The notes under the pieces are model-generated. The model was not told the origin of the DNA. It saw nothing but the letters and a program-made list of their open reading frames with translations, and searched no databases. From Lysobacter sp. K5869 (GTDB lineage Bacteria; Pseudomonadota; Gammaproteobacteria; Xanthomonadales; Xanthomonadaceae): a stretch of 64,000 nt of DNA. The translations under genes were made by a program, and so were the position numbers. How positions within the stretch are numbered: position 1 is the first letter of the stretch; every line of letters starts with the position of its first letter. Location of the stretch: the NCBI RefSeq assembly GCF_018847975.1, contig NZ_CP072597.1, forward strand, positions 4,007,001-4,071,000, in the 5' to 3' direction. Positions 30,411 through 39,296 of the stretch are shown piece by piece.

Positions 30411-31463
30411 ATGAAAACACTCAAGGGTCCAGCGCTGTTCCTGGCGCAGTTCATCGGTGACAAGCCTCCGTTCGATCGGTTGGACACTCTGGCCGAGTGG
30501 GCCGCCGGGTGGGGTTATTCTGGCGTACAAGTACCGACCAACGCGCCCCACATCTTCGATCTCGCCCAGGCGGCGCGCAGTCAGGCCTATTGCGACGACG
30601 TCGCCGGAACCTTGGCCCGGCACGGGATCCAGATCACCGAGCTGTCCACGCATCTGCAGGGCCAGCTGATCGCCGTGCATCCAGCCTACGACATCTTGTT
30701 CGACGGTTTCGCCCCGCCGGATAAGCGCGGCGATCCGCCCGCCCGGCAGGCCTGGGCGGTCGAACAGCTGATGCTCGCGGCGCAGGCCAGCCAGCGCCTC
30801 GGGCTGACCGCCCACGCCACGTTTTCCGGTGCGCTCGCCTGGCCTTATTTCTACCCCTGGCCGCAACGGCCGCCCGGTTTGGTGGAAGCCGCCTTCGCCG
30901 AACTCGGCCGCCGCTGGCGCCCGATCCTGGACGCCTTCGACGCTTGCGGCGTGGACCTGTGCTACGAGATCCATCCGGGCGAAGACCTGCACGACGGCGC
31001 GACCTTCGAGCGCTTCCTCGAAACCGTCGACCACCATCGGCGCGCGAAGATCCTGTACGACCCCAGCCACCTGCTGCTGCAGCGCATGGACTACCTGGGC
31101 TTCATCGACCGCTATCACGAGCGGATCGGCATCTTCCACGTCAAGGACGCCGAGTACCGCGCCGATGCGCGCAGCGGCGTGTATGGCGGCTACCAGGACT
31201 GGATCGACCGTCCCGGACGGTTCCGCTCGCTCGGCGATGGCCAGATCGATTTCAAGGCGATCTTCTCCAAGCTGGCCCAGTACGACTTCCCGGGTTGGGC
31301 CGTACTGGAATGGGAGTGCTGCCTGAAGCATCCGGAAGACGGCGCGCGCGAGGGGGCGGCCTTCATCCGCGAGCATCTCATTCGCGTCACCGAGCGCGCG
31401 TTCGACGACTTCGCCGACAGCGGCGCCAGTCCGCAGACGATGCGCAACCTGCTGGGAATTTGA
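30411..31463 (+). CDS. Sugar phosphate isomerase/epimerase family TIM barrel
   Basis: A 350-aa AP-endonuclease-2-type TIM barrel with no signal peptide, so cytoplasmic. Metal-binding segments of the family are visible: CYEIHPGED, ILYDPSHLLLQ, IGIFHVKDAEY and AVLEWECCLKHPEDG. Relatives isomerise or epimerise sugars, and some act on 3-keto-glycosides or their products. It is the first gene of the plus-strand operon controlled by the palindrome at 30383. The transporter follows after 26 bp. The exact reaction is not assignable; the locus suggests processing of a 3-keto-sugar intermediate. Confidence 0.88.
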   Translation: MKTLKGPALFLAQFIGDKPPFDRLDTLAEWAAGWGYSGVQVPTNAPHIFDLAQAARSQAYCDDVAGTLARHGIQITELSTHLQGQLIAVHPAYDILFDGFAPPDKRGDPPARQAWAVEQLMLAAQASQRLGLTAHATFSGALAWPYFYPWPQRPPGLVEAAFAELGRRWRPILDAFDACGVDLCYEIHPGEDLHDGATFERFLETVDHHRRAKILYDPSHLLLQRMDYLGFIDRYHERIGIFHVKDAEYRADARSGVYGGYQDWIDRPGRFRSLGDGQIDFKAIFSKLAQYDFPGWAVLEWECCLKHPEDGAREGAAFIREHLIRVTERAFDDFADSGASPQTMRNLLGI

Positions 31464-31489
31464 TCCGACATCGTCCGCGAGGGGAAGCC

Positions 31490-32710
31490 ATGAGGTTCAC
31501 AATGCCGCGCCTGAGCGCGATGATGTTTCTTCAGTTCTTCATCTGGGGGGCGTGGTTCGTCACCCTGGGCACCTACCTCGTACAGGGGCCGCTGCAGGCG
31601 AGCGCGAGTCAGGTGGCGACGGCGTTCCTCAGCCAATCCATCGGCGCCATCGTCGCGCCGTTCCTGGTCGGGCTGATCGCCGACCGCTACTTCGCCGCGC
31701 AGCGCATTCTGGCTTTGCTGCATCTGGCCGGCGCGGTCCTGATGTGGAGCGCCTCCGCCGCCACCAGCTTCGGAACGTTCTCGGCCTGCGTCATGGCCTA
31801 CATGCTGCTGTTCATGCCCACGCTGGCGCTGGCCAACAGCATCGCGATGCGGCACATGCAGTCGCCGGAAAAACAGTTCCCGCCCGTTCGCGTCGCCGGC
31901 AGCATCGGCTGGATCGTCGCCGGCGTGCTGATCGGCTGGCTGGGCTGGGAGCAGGCGCACCGGCTCGACCTCACCTTCAAGATGGCCGCGGCCGCCTCGC
32001 TGCTGCTCGGCGTGTACGCGCTCACCCTGCCCGACACGCCGCCGCTGGAGCGGCAACGCAACGCCACGCTCGGCCAGATCCTCGGCCTGGATGCGTTGCG
32101 CCTGTTGAAGTCGCGTTCCTATCTGGTGTTCTTCCTGGCCTCGATCGCGATCTGCATCCCGCTGTCGTTCTACTACAACTTCACCAATCCGTATCTCAAC
32201 GATCTCGGCGTGCGCGGCGCGGCCGGTTTGCAATCGCTCGGTCAGGTGTCCGAGGTGCTGCTGATGTTGGCCATGCCGTTCCTGTTCGCGCGGCTCGGGG
32301 TCAAGACCATGCTGGCGCTGGGCATGGCGGCGTGGGTGCTGCGCTACGTCCTGTTCGCTTACGGCGATGCGGGCGCCGGGTTCGCGCTGCTGGTGACCGG
32401 CATCGTCCTGCACGGCATTTGCTACGACTTCTTCTTCGTCACCGGCCAGATCTACACCGACGCCCATGCCGGCCCGGCGTTCCGCAGCAGCGCGCAGGGC
32501 TTCATCACCTTGGCGACCTACGGCGTCGGCATGCTGATCGGCAGCTTCCTGTCCGGCGCGGTGGTGGAGCACTACACCACCGCGGCGGGGCGCGACTGGC
32601 TGCACATCTGGCTGTTCCCGGCGGGCGTCGCCCTGGCCGTGCTGGTGGCGTTCGTGTTGCTGTTCCGCGAGCGGCCGGCCACCGCTGCCGCCGCGCCTTC
32701 CACACCGTGA
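31490..32710 (+). CDS. MFS sugar/nucleoside:H+ symporter-like transporter
   Basis: A 406-aa inner-membrane protein with about 12 hydrophobic segments and little else. The opening LSAMMFLQFFIWGAWFVTLGTYL is characteristic of the nucleoside:H+ symporter (NHS) branch of the major facilitator superfamily, common in sugar utilisation loci of Bacteroidetes and xanthomonads. Further family-like segments are FNLFAD-type loops such as LIADRYFAAQRIL and SFYYNFTNPYLNDLG. ATG 31490 follows GAGGGGAAGCC. Position two in the operon suggests it imports the glycoside or its oxidised product. Confidence 0.9.
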   Translation: MRFTMPRLSAMMFLQFFIWGAWFVTLGTYLVQGPLQASASQVATAFLSQSIGAIVAPFLVGLIADRYFAAQRILALLHLAGAVLMWSASAATSFGTFSACVMAYMLLFMPTLALANSIAMRHMQSPEKQFPPVRVAGSIGWIVAGVLIGWLGWEQAHRLDLTFKMAAAASLLLGVYALTLPDTPPLERQRNATLGQILGLDALRLLKSRSYLVFFLASIAICIPLSFYYNFTNPYLNDLGVRGAAGLQSLGQVSEVLLMLAMPFLFARLGVKTMLALGMAAWVLRYVLFAYGDAGAGFALLVTGIVLHGICYDFFFVTGQIYTDAHAGPAFRSSAQGFITLATYGVGMLIGSFLSGAVVEHYTTAAGRDWLHIWLFPAGVALAVLVAFVLLFRERPATAAAAPSTP

Positions 32711-32718
32711 GGAACCCG

Positions 32719-33873
32719 ATGAGCCAGTTGGGAGTCGCCATCGTAGGCACCGGAATGATCGGCAACGTGCATCGCCGCGCGGCGATCCTGGCCGGCGCCC
32801 GGGTCGTGGGCGTGAGCGCGTCGTCGGCGCAGCGCGCCAGCGAGGTGGCGACCGCTTGGGGCGCCCCGCGCGCCTATCGCGATATCGAAGAAGCGCTCGC
32901 CGACCCGCAGGTGCAGGTCGTGCACGTCTGCACGCCGAATCATCTGCATCGGGCGATGGCGCAAGCCGCGCTGGAAGCCGGCAAGCACGTGATTTGCGAA
33001 AAGCCGCTGGCCACGACGCTCGAAGATGCGCAGGCCCTGGCGGCGCTGGCCGCGGCCGCCGGACTGGTGGCCACGGTGCCCTTCGTCTACCGCTATCACC
33101 CGGTCGTACGCGAGGCGCGCGCGCGCATCGCCAACGGCGAACTCGGACCGCTGCGCCTGATCCATGGCAGCTACCTGCAGGACTGGCTGATGGACCCCGC
33201 CAGCAACAACTGGCGCGTCGATCCGGCACTGGGCGGCGCCTCGCGCGTGTTCGCCGACATCGGATCGCACTGGTGCGATCTGGTCGAATGGGTCGCCGGC
33301 GAGCGCTTCGTCGAAGTCAGCGCCGCCTTCGAAACGGTGATCGCGCAGCGCAGCGTCGCTACCGGCCAAAGCTACGCCCGCCCCGCCACCGACGGCGCGA
33401 TGCAAGCGGTATCGAGCGAAGACGTCGCCGCGGCGATGTTCAAGACCGGCAGCGGCGTCCTGGCCGCGTTGACGGTCAGCCAGGTGTCGGCCGGCCGCCG
33501 CAATCGCCTCTGGTTCGAGATCGACGGCGCCCGCGCCAGCGTCGCCTTCGATCAGGAAGACAGCGAACGGCTCTGGATCGGGCTGCCCGATCAGCGCGAA
33601 GAGATCTTCGTCCGTGGCCCGGCGGCGGGAAGCGCGGAGCAACGCAGGCTGTCGGCGCTGCCGGTCGGCCACGCGCAAGGCTACGGCTACTGCTTCGAGG
33701 CCTTCGTCGCCGACACCTATCGCGCCATCGCGGCCGAAGCGCCGGAAGGATTGCCGACCTTCGACGACGGGCTGCGTTCCGCGCTGATCGTCGACCGCGT
33801 CGTCGCATCGTCCCGGACGCGCGCCTGGACCGCCATCGACGGAACGAACGCCCAGGAGCGCCGGCCCGCCTGA
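32719..33873 (+). CDS. Gfo/Idh/MocA family oxidoreductase
   Basis: A 384-aa cytoplasmic NAD(P)-dependent dehydrogenase. The N-terminal Rossmann motif is VAIVGTGMIGNVH, followed by VHVCTPNHLHRAMA and the catalytic-lysine segment ICEKPLATT (EKP) near residue 97. The C-terminal half is the alpha/beta domain with SRVFADIGSHWCDLVEW. Members oxidise or reduce sugars and inositols, often at C3. ATG 32719 follows GAGGAACCCG and lies nine bases after the transporter's stop. In this locus it probably reduces a 3-keto-sugar in the cytoplasm or oxidises the sugar product; the direction is inferred. Confidence 0.92.
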   Translation: MSQLGVAIVGTGMIGNVHRRAAILAGARVVGVSASSAQRASEVATAWGAPRAYRDIEEALADPQVQVVHVCTPNHLHRAMAQAALEAGKHVICEKPLATTLEDAQALAALAAAAGLVATVPFVYRYHPVVREARARIANGELGPLRLIHGSYLQDWLMDPASNNWRVDPALGGASRVFADIGSHWCDLVEWVAGERFVEVSAAFETVIAQRSVATGQSYARPATDGAMQAVSSEDVAAAMFKTGSGVLAALTVSQVSAGRRNRLWFEIDGARASVAFDQEDSERLWIGLPDQREEIFVRGPAAGSAEQRRLSALPVGHAQGYGYCFEAFVADTYRAIAAEAPEGLPTFDDGLRSALIVDRVVASSRTRAWTAIDGTNAQERRPA

Positions 33874-33963
33874 CCCAAGCAACCGCCACGACGAGCCGCC
33901 GGCCTTCGCCCGAGCCCTGAGCCGTTGCCTCGTCCGCAGCCATCACCGTTTCGGGAGGACACC

Positions 33964-34821
33964 ATGACGATCGCCACGCCGCGCAGCTTCGCGGCAGCCG
34001 CACTCTTGTTCCTGACCGCCCTGCCCGCCTTGGCGCAGCACGCCGGCGCCCAGGCCAAGCCCATCGCCGTGCAGATGTACACACTGCGCAACGTCGCCTC
34101 GCTCGACGAGCGGCTGAAGATCGTCCACGACGCGGGCGTTCGCGCCGTCGAGACGGTCGGCACCCAGGACGTTTCGGCCAAGACGCTCAAGCGACTGCTC
34201 GACAAGTATTCGATCAAGGCGATCTCGACCCATGTGCAGCTCGCCGATCTGCGCGGCGATCTCGACAGCGTCGTCGCCTTCAACAAGGCCATCGGCAACA
34301 CCACGCTGGTGGTGCCCTACCTGAAGAAGGAAGAGCGTCCCACCGACGCCGCCGGCTGGATCGCGCTGGGCAAGGAATTGGGCGAACTCTCGAACAAAGT
34401 CCGCGCCAAGGGCATGACCCTGGCTTACCACAACCACGATTTCGAGATCGCCGATTTCGGCGGCAAGACCGGCCTCGAACTGCTGTTCGAAGGCGCCGGC
34501 CCGCAGCTGCGCGCCGAGCTCGATCTGGCCTGGATCGCGCGCGCCGGCCGCGACCCGGCCGCCTTGCTCGGCACGTTCCGCGGACGCGTGTTCGCCGTGC
34601 ACGCCAAGGACAACGCGCCGCCGGGCCAAGCCCAGGACGAAGACGGTTTCGCCGCCGTCGGCAAGGGCGTTCTGGACTGGAACGCGATCCTTCCCGCCGC
34701 CGCGCGCGCCGGCGTGCAGTGGTACATCCTCGAGCACGATCATCCGCTCGATCCCGCCGCGGTCCTCAAGACCGGCGCGGCCTACCTCAACCAGCGCCTG
34801 CCTGCGGGCGCTGAACGCTGA
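33964..34821 (+). CDS. Exported sugar isomerase/epimerase-like TIM barrel
   Basis: A 285-aa protein with a Sec signal peptide (RSFAAAALLFLTALPALAQ). The mature part is an AP-endonuclease-2-type TIM barrel: QMYTLRNVASLDERL, MTLAYHNHDFEI, AELDLAWIARAG, FAVHAKDNAPP and WYILEHDHPLD. It belongs to the same superfamily as the cytoplasmic protein at 30411 but acts in the periplasm. The start follows GGGAGGACACC. Periplasmic relatives are found in loci that oxidise glycosides at C3 and cleave the product; that role is plausible but not proven. Cytochrome c follows after 15 bp. Confidence 0.88.
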   Translation: MTIATPRSFAAAALLFLTALPALAQHAGAQAKPIAVQMYTLRNVASLDERLKIVHDAGVRAVETVGTQDVSAKTLKRLLDKYSIKAISTHVQLADLRGDLDSVVAFNKAIGNTTLVVPYLKKEERPTDAAGWIALGKELGELSNKVRAKGMTLAYHNHDFEIADFGGKTGLELLFEGAGPQLRAELDLAWIARAGRDPAALLGTFRGRVFAVHAKDNAPPGQAQDEDGFAAVGKGVLDWNAILPAAARAGVQWYILEHDHPLDPAAVLKTGAAYLNQRLPAGAER

Positions 34822-34836
34822 TCGCCGGGAATCCCC

Positions 34837-35136
34837 ATGTCGAACTACATCGTGATCGCCGCTCTGCCCGTCCTCGCCGCGGCGTTGGCCGCCGCGCCCG
34901 TCGCCGCGCAGGATTCCGCCGCGGGCGCCAAGCTCTATGCCGCCAACTGCGCGTCCTGCCACGGCCCCAACCGCGCGGGCATGGGCGAAACGTTTCCTGC
35001 CCTGACCGATGTGGGCAAACGATTGGATGCGAAGAAGATCAAGGAGCGGATCAAGGCCGGCGGCGGACTGATGCCGCCGTTCGGCCAACTGTCGGAGAAG
35101 GATCTCGAAGACCTCGCGATCTTCCTGAAGCAGTAG
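34837..35136 (+). CDS. Class I cytochrome c
   Basis: A 99-aa periplasmic monoheme cytochrome. A signal peptide (IAALPVLAAALAAAPVAAQ) precedes one heme-binding site CASCH at residues 38-42; the axial Met is in GGGLMPPFG near residue 80. It is the last gene of the plus-strand operon and is convergent with the operon encoding the GMC oxidoreductase. It is probably the electron acceptor for that flavoenzyme. GMC dehydrogenase, small subunit and cytochrome c form a known type of periplasmic sugar dehydrogenase. Confidence 0.93.
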   Translation: MSNYIVIAALPVLAAALAAAPVAAQDSAAGAKLYAANCASCHGPNRAGMGETFPALTDVGKRLDAKKIKERIKAGGGLMPPFGQLSEKDLEDLAIFLKQ

Positions 35137-35141
35137 GACGG

Positions 35142-35161
35142 CGCGGGCCCCAGGGCCCGCG
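35142..35161. terminator. GC hairpin between convergent operons
   Basis: A nine-base-pair perfect stem (CGCGGGCCC / GGGCCCGCG) with a two-base centre lies in the 27-bp gap between the convergent stops of cytochrome c and the DUF1080 gene. There is no T-run on either side, so it would be an atypical bidirectional terminator or a 3'-end stabilising structure. Confidence 0.5.
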
Positions 35162-35163
35162 GC

Positions 35164-35910
35164 CTACAGCTCGCGCACCCAGATGTTGCGGTAGCCGACC
35201 TGGGAATCGTGATCCTGCAGGTAGATCGGCGCGCAGCCGTGCGGCGCATAGGACGGCGCGCCGATGTATTCGGTCTTGCCGGACACGACGGTGTCGTTCT
35301 GCACGAGGACGCCGTTGTGCAATACGGTGATGCGCGCCGGCGAAACCAGGCCGCCGCCTTGCGCGAAACGCGGCGCTTTCCAGACGACATCGTAGGTCTG
35401 CCACTGTCCCGGCGCGCGCGAGGCGTTCGCCAGCGGGATCGCCTGCTTGTAGATCGAAGCCGCCTGTCCGTTGGAATAGGTCGGGTTCTCGTAGCTGTCG
35501 AGCACCTGCAGTTCGTAAAGCTCTTGCAGGAAAATCCCGCTGTTGCCGCGATGCTGGCCGTCGAATCCCTGGGTCTTGACCGGGGTGCGCCATTCGATAT
35601 GAAGCTGGATGTCGCAGAAGCGTCGCTTGGTGCGGATGCCCTTGCTGCCCGGGACCACGGTGAACGCACCGTCGGCGACGGCCCACGGCGCCTTGCCGCC
35701 CCGCTCCGACTCCCAGGCCGATAGGTCGCGGCCGTCGAACAGCACCACCGCGTCGGAGGGCGCGGCATCCTTGGGCGTGGCGACGACCGCGGGAACCGGC
35801 TTCCAGACTTCGGTCGCCGCGGGATCGCGCTGCGGCGCATCCTGGGCTTGCGCGAACGCGGGAGCGACAACGAGGACAACGAGCGCCATCGACAGGTTCG
35901 TTTTGCTCAT
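35164..35910 (-). CDS. 3-keto-disaccharide hydrolase family protein (DUF1080)
   Basis: A 248-aa secreted protein. The signal peptide (LSMALVVLVVAPAFAQAQ) is followed by a concanavalin-like domain of the DUF1080/3-keto-disaccharide hydrolase family: VVLFDGRDLSAWES near residue 57, HIEWRTP, HRGNSGIFLQELYELQVLDSY and a C-terminal IYLQDHDSQVGYRNIWVREL. The family hydrolyses glycosidic bonds after C3 of the sugar has been oxidised. It is the last gene of the minus-strand operon, after the GMC dehydrogenase, which fits oxidation followed by hydrolysis in the periplasm. The start follows GGGAAAA. Confidence 0.9.
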   Translation of the reverse strand: MSKTNLSMALVVLVVAPAFAQAQDAPQRDPAATEVWKPVPAVVATPKDAAPSDAVVLFDGRDLSAWESERGGKAPWAVADGAFTVVPGSKGIRTKRRFCDIQLHIEWRTPVKTQGFDGQHRGNSGIFLQELYELQVLDSYENPTYSNGQAASIYKQAIPLANASRAPGQWQTYDVVWKAPRFAQGGGLVSPARITVLHNGVLVQNDTVVSGKTEYIGAPSYAPHGCAPIYLQDHDSQVGYRNIWVREL

Positions 35911-35951
35911 CGTTTTCCCAGCGGCAACCGCGCGAACGCACCGGCGCGCCA

Positions 35952-36530
35952 TCAGTTGGTCGCCCATGCGGGCGTGCCCGGTTCGTAGGCCGCTTCGCCG
36001 TCGTAGCGCCCGGGCACCGCGACGTAGCGCAGCGTTTCGGTCGCTCCGACCTTGGAGGTGAAGAAGCCGAACAGCGCGAGCTGCTTGATCATGGTGAAGT
36101 AATGCGGCTGCACCGCGGTGGGATTGGCGCCGCCGGTGGCCACGTCCATCGAGTTGATCCGCCGTCCGGCTTCGCCGTCCAGCGTGCGCAGCAAGTCGGT
36201 GCGCGCCTGCGCGGACAGCGATACGAACCGGCCGCCCGCACGCTTGTCGATGTCGGCCAGGCCCGCGCGGAAGATCGCCTGGTATTCGGGGGTGTAGCAA
36301 TCGCTTACGAACCTCGCCATGAACAGGCCCGTGCCCGCGTCTTTCGCTCCGGGCGTTTTGGTCCGGGGCAGGATGGTGTCCGCGATCTCGTCCAGCTTGG
36401 CCACCTCGTCCGCGGAAAAAACGCTGTTCCCGCCCGGCGCCGGCGCCTGTGCGTACGCGAACGCCGGCATGCCGATCATGGCCGCGCCGGTGGCGGCGGC
36501 AATCATCTTCAAAAGCTCGCGACGCTCCAT
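35952..36530 (-). CDS. Gluconate 2-dehydrogenase subunit 3-like small subunit
   Basis: A 192-aa exported protein with a twin-arginine-type leader (MERRELLKMIAAATGAAMIG). The mature part matches the small subunit that accompanies GMC-family dehydrogenases: VFSADEVAKLDEIADTILPRT, GLFMARFVSDCY and a C-terminal TSKVGATETLRYVAVPGRYDG. The subunit probably carries the flavoenzyme through the Tat pathway. ATG 36530 shares one base with the TGA of the dehydrogenase (TGATG), so translation is coupled; a GTG one codon earlier is possible but less likely. Confidence 0.92.
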   Translation of the reverse strand: MERRELLKMIAAATGAAMIGMPAFAYAQAPAPGGNSVFSADEVAKLDEIADTILPRTKTPGAKDAGTGLFMARFVSDCYTPEYQAIFRAGLADIDKRAGGRFVSLSAQARTDLLRTLDGEAGRRINSMDVATGGANPTAVQPHYFTMIKQLALFGFFTSKVGATETLRYVAVPGRYDGEAAYEPGTPAWATN

Positions 36531-38215
36531 CACAGATTCCCCGCCTTGAGTTCGCGCACGGCATGATCCGCCGCCCGCGCGGTGAGGGCCATGTAGGTCA
36601 GCGACGGATTCACGCAGGCGCTGGAGGTCATGCAGGCTCCGTCGGTCACATACACGTTCGGCGCATCCCAGACCTGATTGTGCAGGTTCAAGACCGAATT
36701 CTTGCGATCGCGCCCCATCCGCGCCGTACCCATTTCATGGATGGCCATGCCCGGCGCGTAGTCGTTCTCGTGCACCTTGACGTTCTTGACGCCGGCCGCC
36801 TCGAGCATTTCCGCGGCGTCCGCGCCCATGTCCTTGCGCATGGCGCGTTCGTTCTTGCGCAGGCTCACGTCCATCGCCAGCACGGGCAATCCCCACTTGT
36901 CCTTGCGCTTGGGATCGAGGCTGATCGTGTTGTCGTGGTAAGGCAGCATTTCTCCGAACCCGGTCATGCCGATGGACCAATCGCCCGGAACGCTCAGCGC
37001 GTCCTTGAGGTCGGCGCCGATGTTGAGTTCGGCGATGTCGCGCGACCAGCCGCTGCGGCTGGCCGAGCCCTGGTAGCCGAAGCCGCGCACGTAGTCGCGC
37101 TTGTCCTTGCCCAGGTTGCGGAAACGCGGAATGTAGAAACCGCACGGCCGGCGGCCGAAGTAGTACTTGTCTTCGTAGCCCTCGACCCAGCCGGACGCGC
37201 CGACGCGGAAATGGTGGTCCATGACGTTGTGCCCCAACTCGCCCGAGGCCGAGCCCAGCCCGCCGTCCCACACATCGGTGGCCGAGTTCATCAGCAGCCA
37301 GGTCGAATTGAACGCCGATGCGTTGATGAAGACGACCTTGGCGGTGTAGCGATACGTCTGGCCGTTCTCGGCGTCGATGATCTCCACACCGCTGGCGCGC
37401 TTGCGGTCCTTGTCGTAGATGACTTCCTTGACGATCGAGAATGGACGCAGGGTCAGGTTGCCCGTCTTCATCGCCGCCGGCAATGTCGCCGACTGGGTCG
37501 AGAAATAGGCGCCGAACGGGCAGCCGAGGATGCACTTGTTGCGGTACTGGCAATTGACGCGGCCCTGCTCCGCCTTGGGCTCGGTGATGTTCGCGGTGCG
37601 CGAATGGATCAGATGGCGGGTGCCGCCGAACGCCTTCTTTATCCGCGCCGCCACGTCTTTCTCGACGACGTTCAAGGGGATGGGCGGCAGGAATTGGCCG
37701 TCGGGCAGAACGTCCAGCCCTTCGGCGGTGCCGGCGATGCCGGCGAATTTCTCGACGTAGTCGTACCACGGCGCGATGTCGGCGTAGCGGATCGGCCAAT
37801 CGGTGGCGATGCCTTCCTTGAGGTTCGCCTCGAAATCCAGATCGGACAGACGATAGCTCTGACGCCCCCACATCAGCGAACGGCCGCCGACGTGATAGCC
37901 GCGGAACCAGTCGAAGCGCTTGGTTTCCGTGTACGGACAGTCGGTCTCGTCGGCCCACATCCCGGCGGTGTTCTCGGCCAGCGGATAGTCGCGCTTCAAG
38001 ACCGGGTGGGCCGCCTTCATCTCCTGCGTCGCCCAGTTGCGATGCGGGAAGTCCCACGCCTCCTTCATCGCGTTGACGTAGCCCTTGACGTGCTCGATGT
38101 TGCGGCCGCGTTCGAGCATCAAGACCTTGAGCCCCTTCTCAGCCAGCTCCTTGGCCGCCCAGCCGCCGCTGATGCCCGATCCGACGACGATCGCGTCGTA
38201 GTGATTGTCTGCCAT
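36530..38215 (-). CDS. GMC-family FAD-dependent glycoside dehydrogenase
   Basis: A 561-aa flavoprotein. The FAD-binding motif VGSGISGG occupies residues 11-18 (GxGxxG at 12-17), with the second dinucleotide strand VLMLERG. The C-terminal catalytic part has GMAIHEMGTARMG and the VNPSLTYMAL signature with the active-site Asn. A Cys-rich segment CQYRNKCILGCPFG near residue 230 resembles the ferredoxin-like cysteine loop of related membrane-linked sugar dehydrogenases. It has no signal peptide of its own, which fits export in complex with the Tat-leader small subunit. It likely oxidises C3 of a glycoside, passing electrons to cytochrome c; the substrate is inferred from the locus. Confidence 0.93.
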   Translation of the reverse strand: MADNHYDAIVVGSGISGGWAAKELAEKGLKVLMLERGRNIEHVKGYVNAMKEAWDFPHRNWATQEMKAAHPVLKRDYPLAENTAGMWADETDCPYTETKRFDWFRGYHVGGRSLMWGRQSYRLSDLDFEANLKEGIATDWPIRYADIAPWYDYVEKFAGIAGTAEGLDVLPDGQFLPPIPLNVVEKDVAARIKKAFGGTRHLIHSRTANITEPKAEQGRVNCQYRNKCILGCPFGAYFSTQSATLPAAMKTGNLTLRPFSIVKEVIYDKDRKRASGVEIIDAENGQTYRYTAKVVFINASAFNSTWLLMNSATDVWDGGLGSASGELGHNVMDHHFRVGASGWVEGYEDKYYFGRRPCGFYIPRFRNLGKDKRDYVRGFGYQGSASRSGWSRDIAELNIGADLKDALSVPGDWSIGMTGFGEMLPYHDNTISLDPKRKDKWGLPVLAMDVSLRKNERAMRKDMGADAAEMLEAAGVKNVKVHENDYAPGMAIHEMGTARMGRDRKNSVLNLHNQVWDAPNVYVTDGACMTSSACVNPSLTYMALTARAADHAVRELKAGNL

Positions 38216-38241
38216 GAGAGTGTTCCCGGGTGGAGTCTGTT

Positions 38242-39132
38242 TCAGACATCGCAGAGGCGTATCGCCTCGCGCAGCGAGGCGACGGGATCGGGCCCTTCGG
38301 CCGTGAATTCCTGCGCCAGATAGCCGTCGAAACCGGTGTCGCGGATCGCGCGGCAGATCGCGGGATAGTTGAGTTCCTGGTTCGCGCCGATCTCGTGGCG
38401 ACCGGGCACGCCCGCGGTGTGGTAGTGCTTGAAGAACGAATGGTGCTTGCGGATGCTGGCGATGATGTCGCCTTCCATGATCTGCATGTGGTAGATGTCG
38501 AACAGCAGCCCGAAGTGGTCCGAACCGATCCGTTCGCACAATTCGATGCCCCACGCGGAGTGGTCGCACAGATAGTCGGGGTGGTCGACCCTGGAGTTGA
38601 GCAACTCCATCACCAGCACGACGCCGCGCTTTTCGGCATGCCCGAGAATGCGCTTGATCCCCGCCTCGGCGTTGCTCAACCCTTGCCGGGGATCCATGCC
38701 GTTGCGATTGCCGGAAAAGCAGATGAGGTTGCGATAACCGGCGTCGGCGACCAGATCGATGTGACGGGTGTAGCGCTCGACCAGTTCATCGTGGAACTCG
38801 GTGGCGGCGAAGCCCTTCTTCAAGCCGAGCTCCGCGCCGTTGCACATCGAGCTGACCACGCCGTGCGCTTTCAAAGTGGGCCAGTCTTCCGGGCCGACCA
38901 GGTCGATCGCGTTGAAGCCGATGCGCTTCACCGTCCGGCAAAGCTCGTCGACCGATTGCTTCGGGAGCGTCCAGCGGCAGACGGATTGCTTCAGCCTGCC
39001 CTTGAGCTTGTTTTCTGGCGGGCCGGCGGCGGCCATCCCAGGCGCGACGGCGGCCGCGGCGAGTCCGAGGCCGGCCATCGCGGCGGTGCGGATCGCGTTT
39101 CTTCGCGTGATCTTCGGGTTCATAAAGCTCAT
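38242..39132 (-). CDS. Exported hydroxypyruvate isomerase-like TIM barrel
   Basis: A 296-aa protein with a twin-arginine leader (TRRNAIRTAAMAGLGLAAA). The TIM-barrel domain matches the hydroxypyruvate isomerase/sugar isomerase family: VCRWTLPKQSVDELC, VVLVMELLNSRVDHPDYLCD with a metal-binding Glu, LLFDIYHMQIMEGD, HYHTAGVPGRHE and YLAQEFTAEG. First gene of the minus-strand operon, 26 bp before the GMC dehydrogenase. Despite the usual name, export and context argue against a glyoxylate role; it more likely isomerises or eliminates a 3-keto-glycoside. An AGGA site lies eight bases before the ATG. Confidence 0.88.
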   Translation of the reverse strand: MSFMNPKITRRNAIRTAAMAGLGLAAAAVAPGMAAAGPPENKLKGRLKQSVCRWTLPKQSVDELCRTVKRIGFNAIDLVGPEDWPTLKAHGVVSSMCNGAELGLKKGFAATEFHDELVERYTRHIDLVADAGYRNLICFSGNRNGMDPRQGLSNAEAGIKRILGHAEKRGVVLVMELLNSRVDHPDYLCDHSAWGIELCERIGSDHFGLLFDIYHMQIMEGDIIASIRKHHSFFKHYHTAGVPGRHEIGANQELNYPAICRAIRDTGFDGYLAQEFTAEGPDPVASLREAIRLCDV

Positions 39133-39296
39133 CTGCGCTTCCTGAAGCCATAATCGAAAGTTCGCTCAAACAAATCTTTCGAAGCATGGCCCCGCGGTCG
39201 GATGCGCCGGCGGCTAGCTGCGTCGATTCGATCCAGCGGAGATGCATTCCGCCCTGAGCCCCACAGCGGGCATGAAACCGCAAAATTCGCCGAGAT

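Noticed and set aside
29780..32710. Upstream extension of the MFS gene to give a 588-codon protein starting at 30944
   Set aside because: The extension overlaps the isomerase gene out of frame and is Arg-rich. ATG 31490 has a good ribosome binding site and begins the first transmembrane helix of the family.
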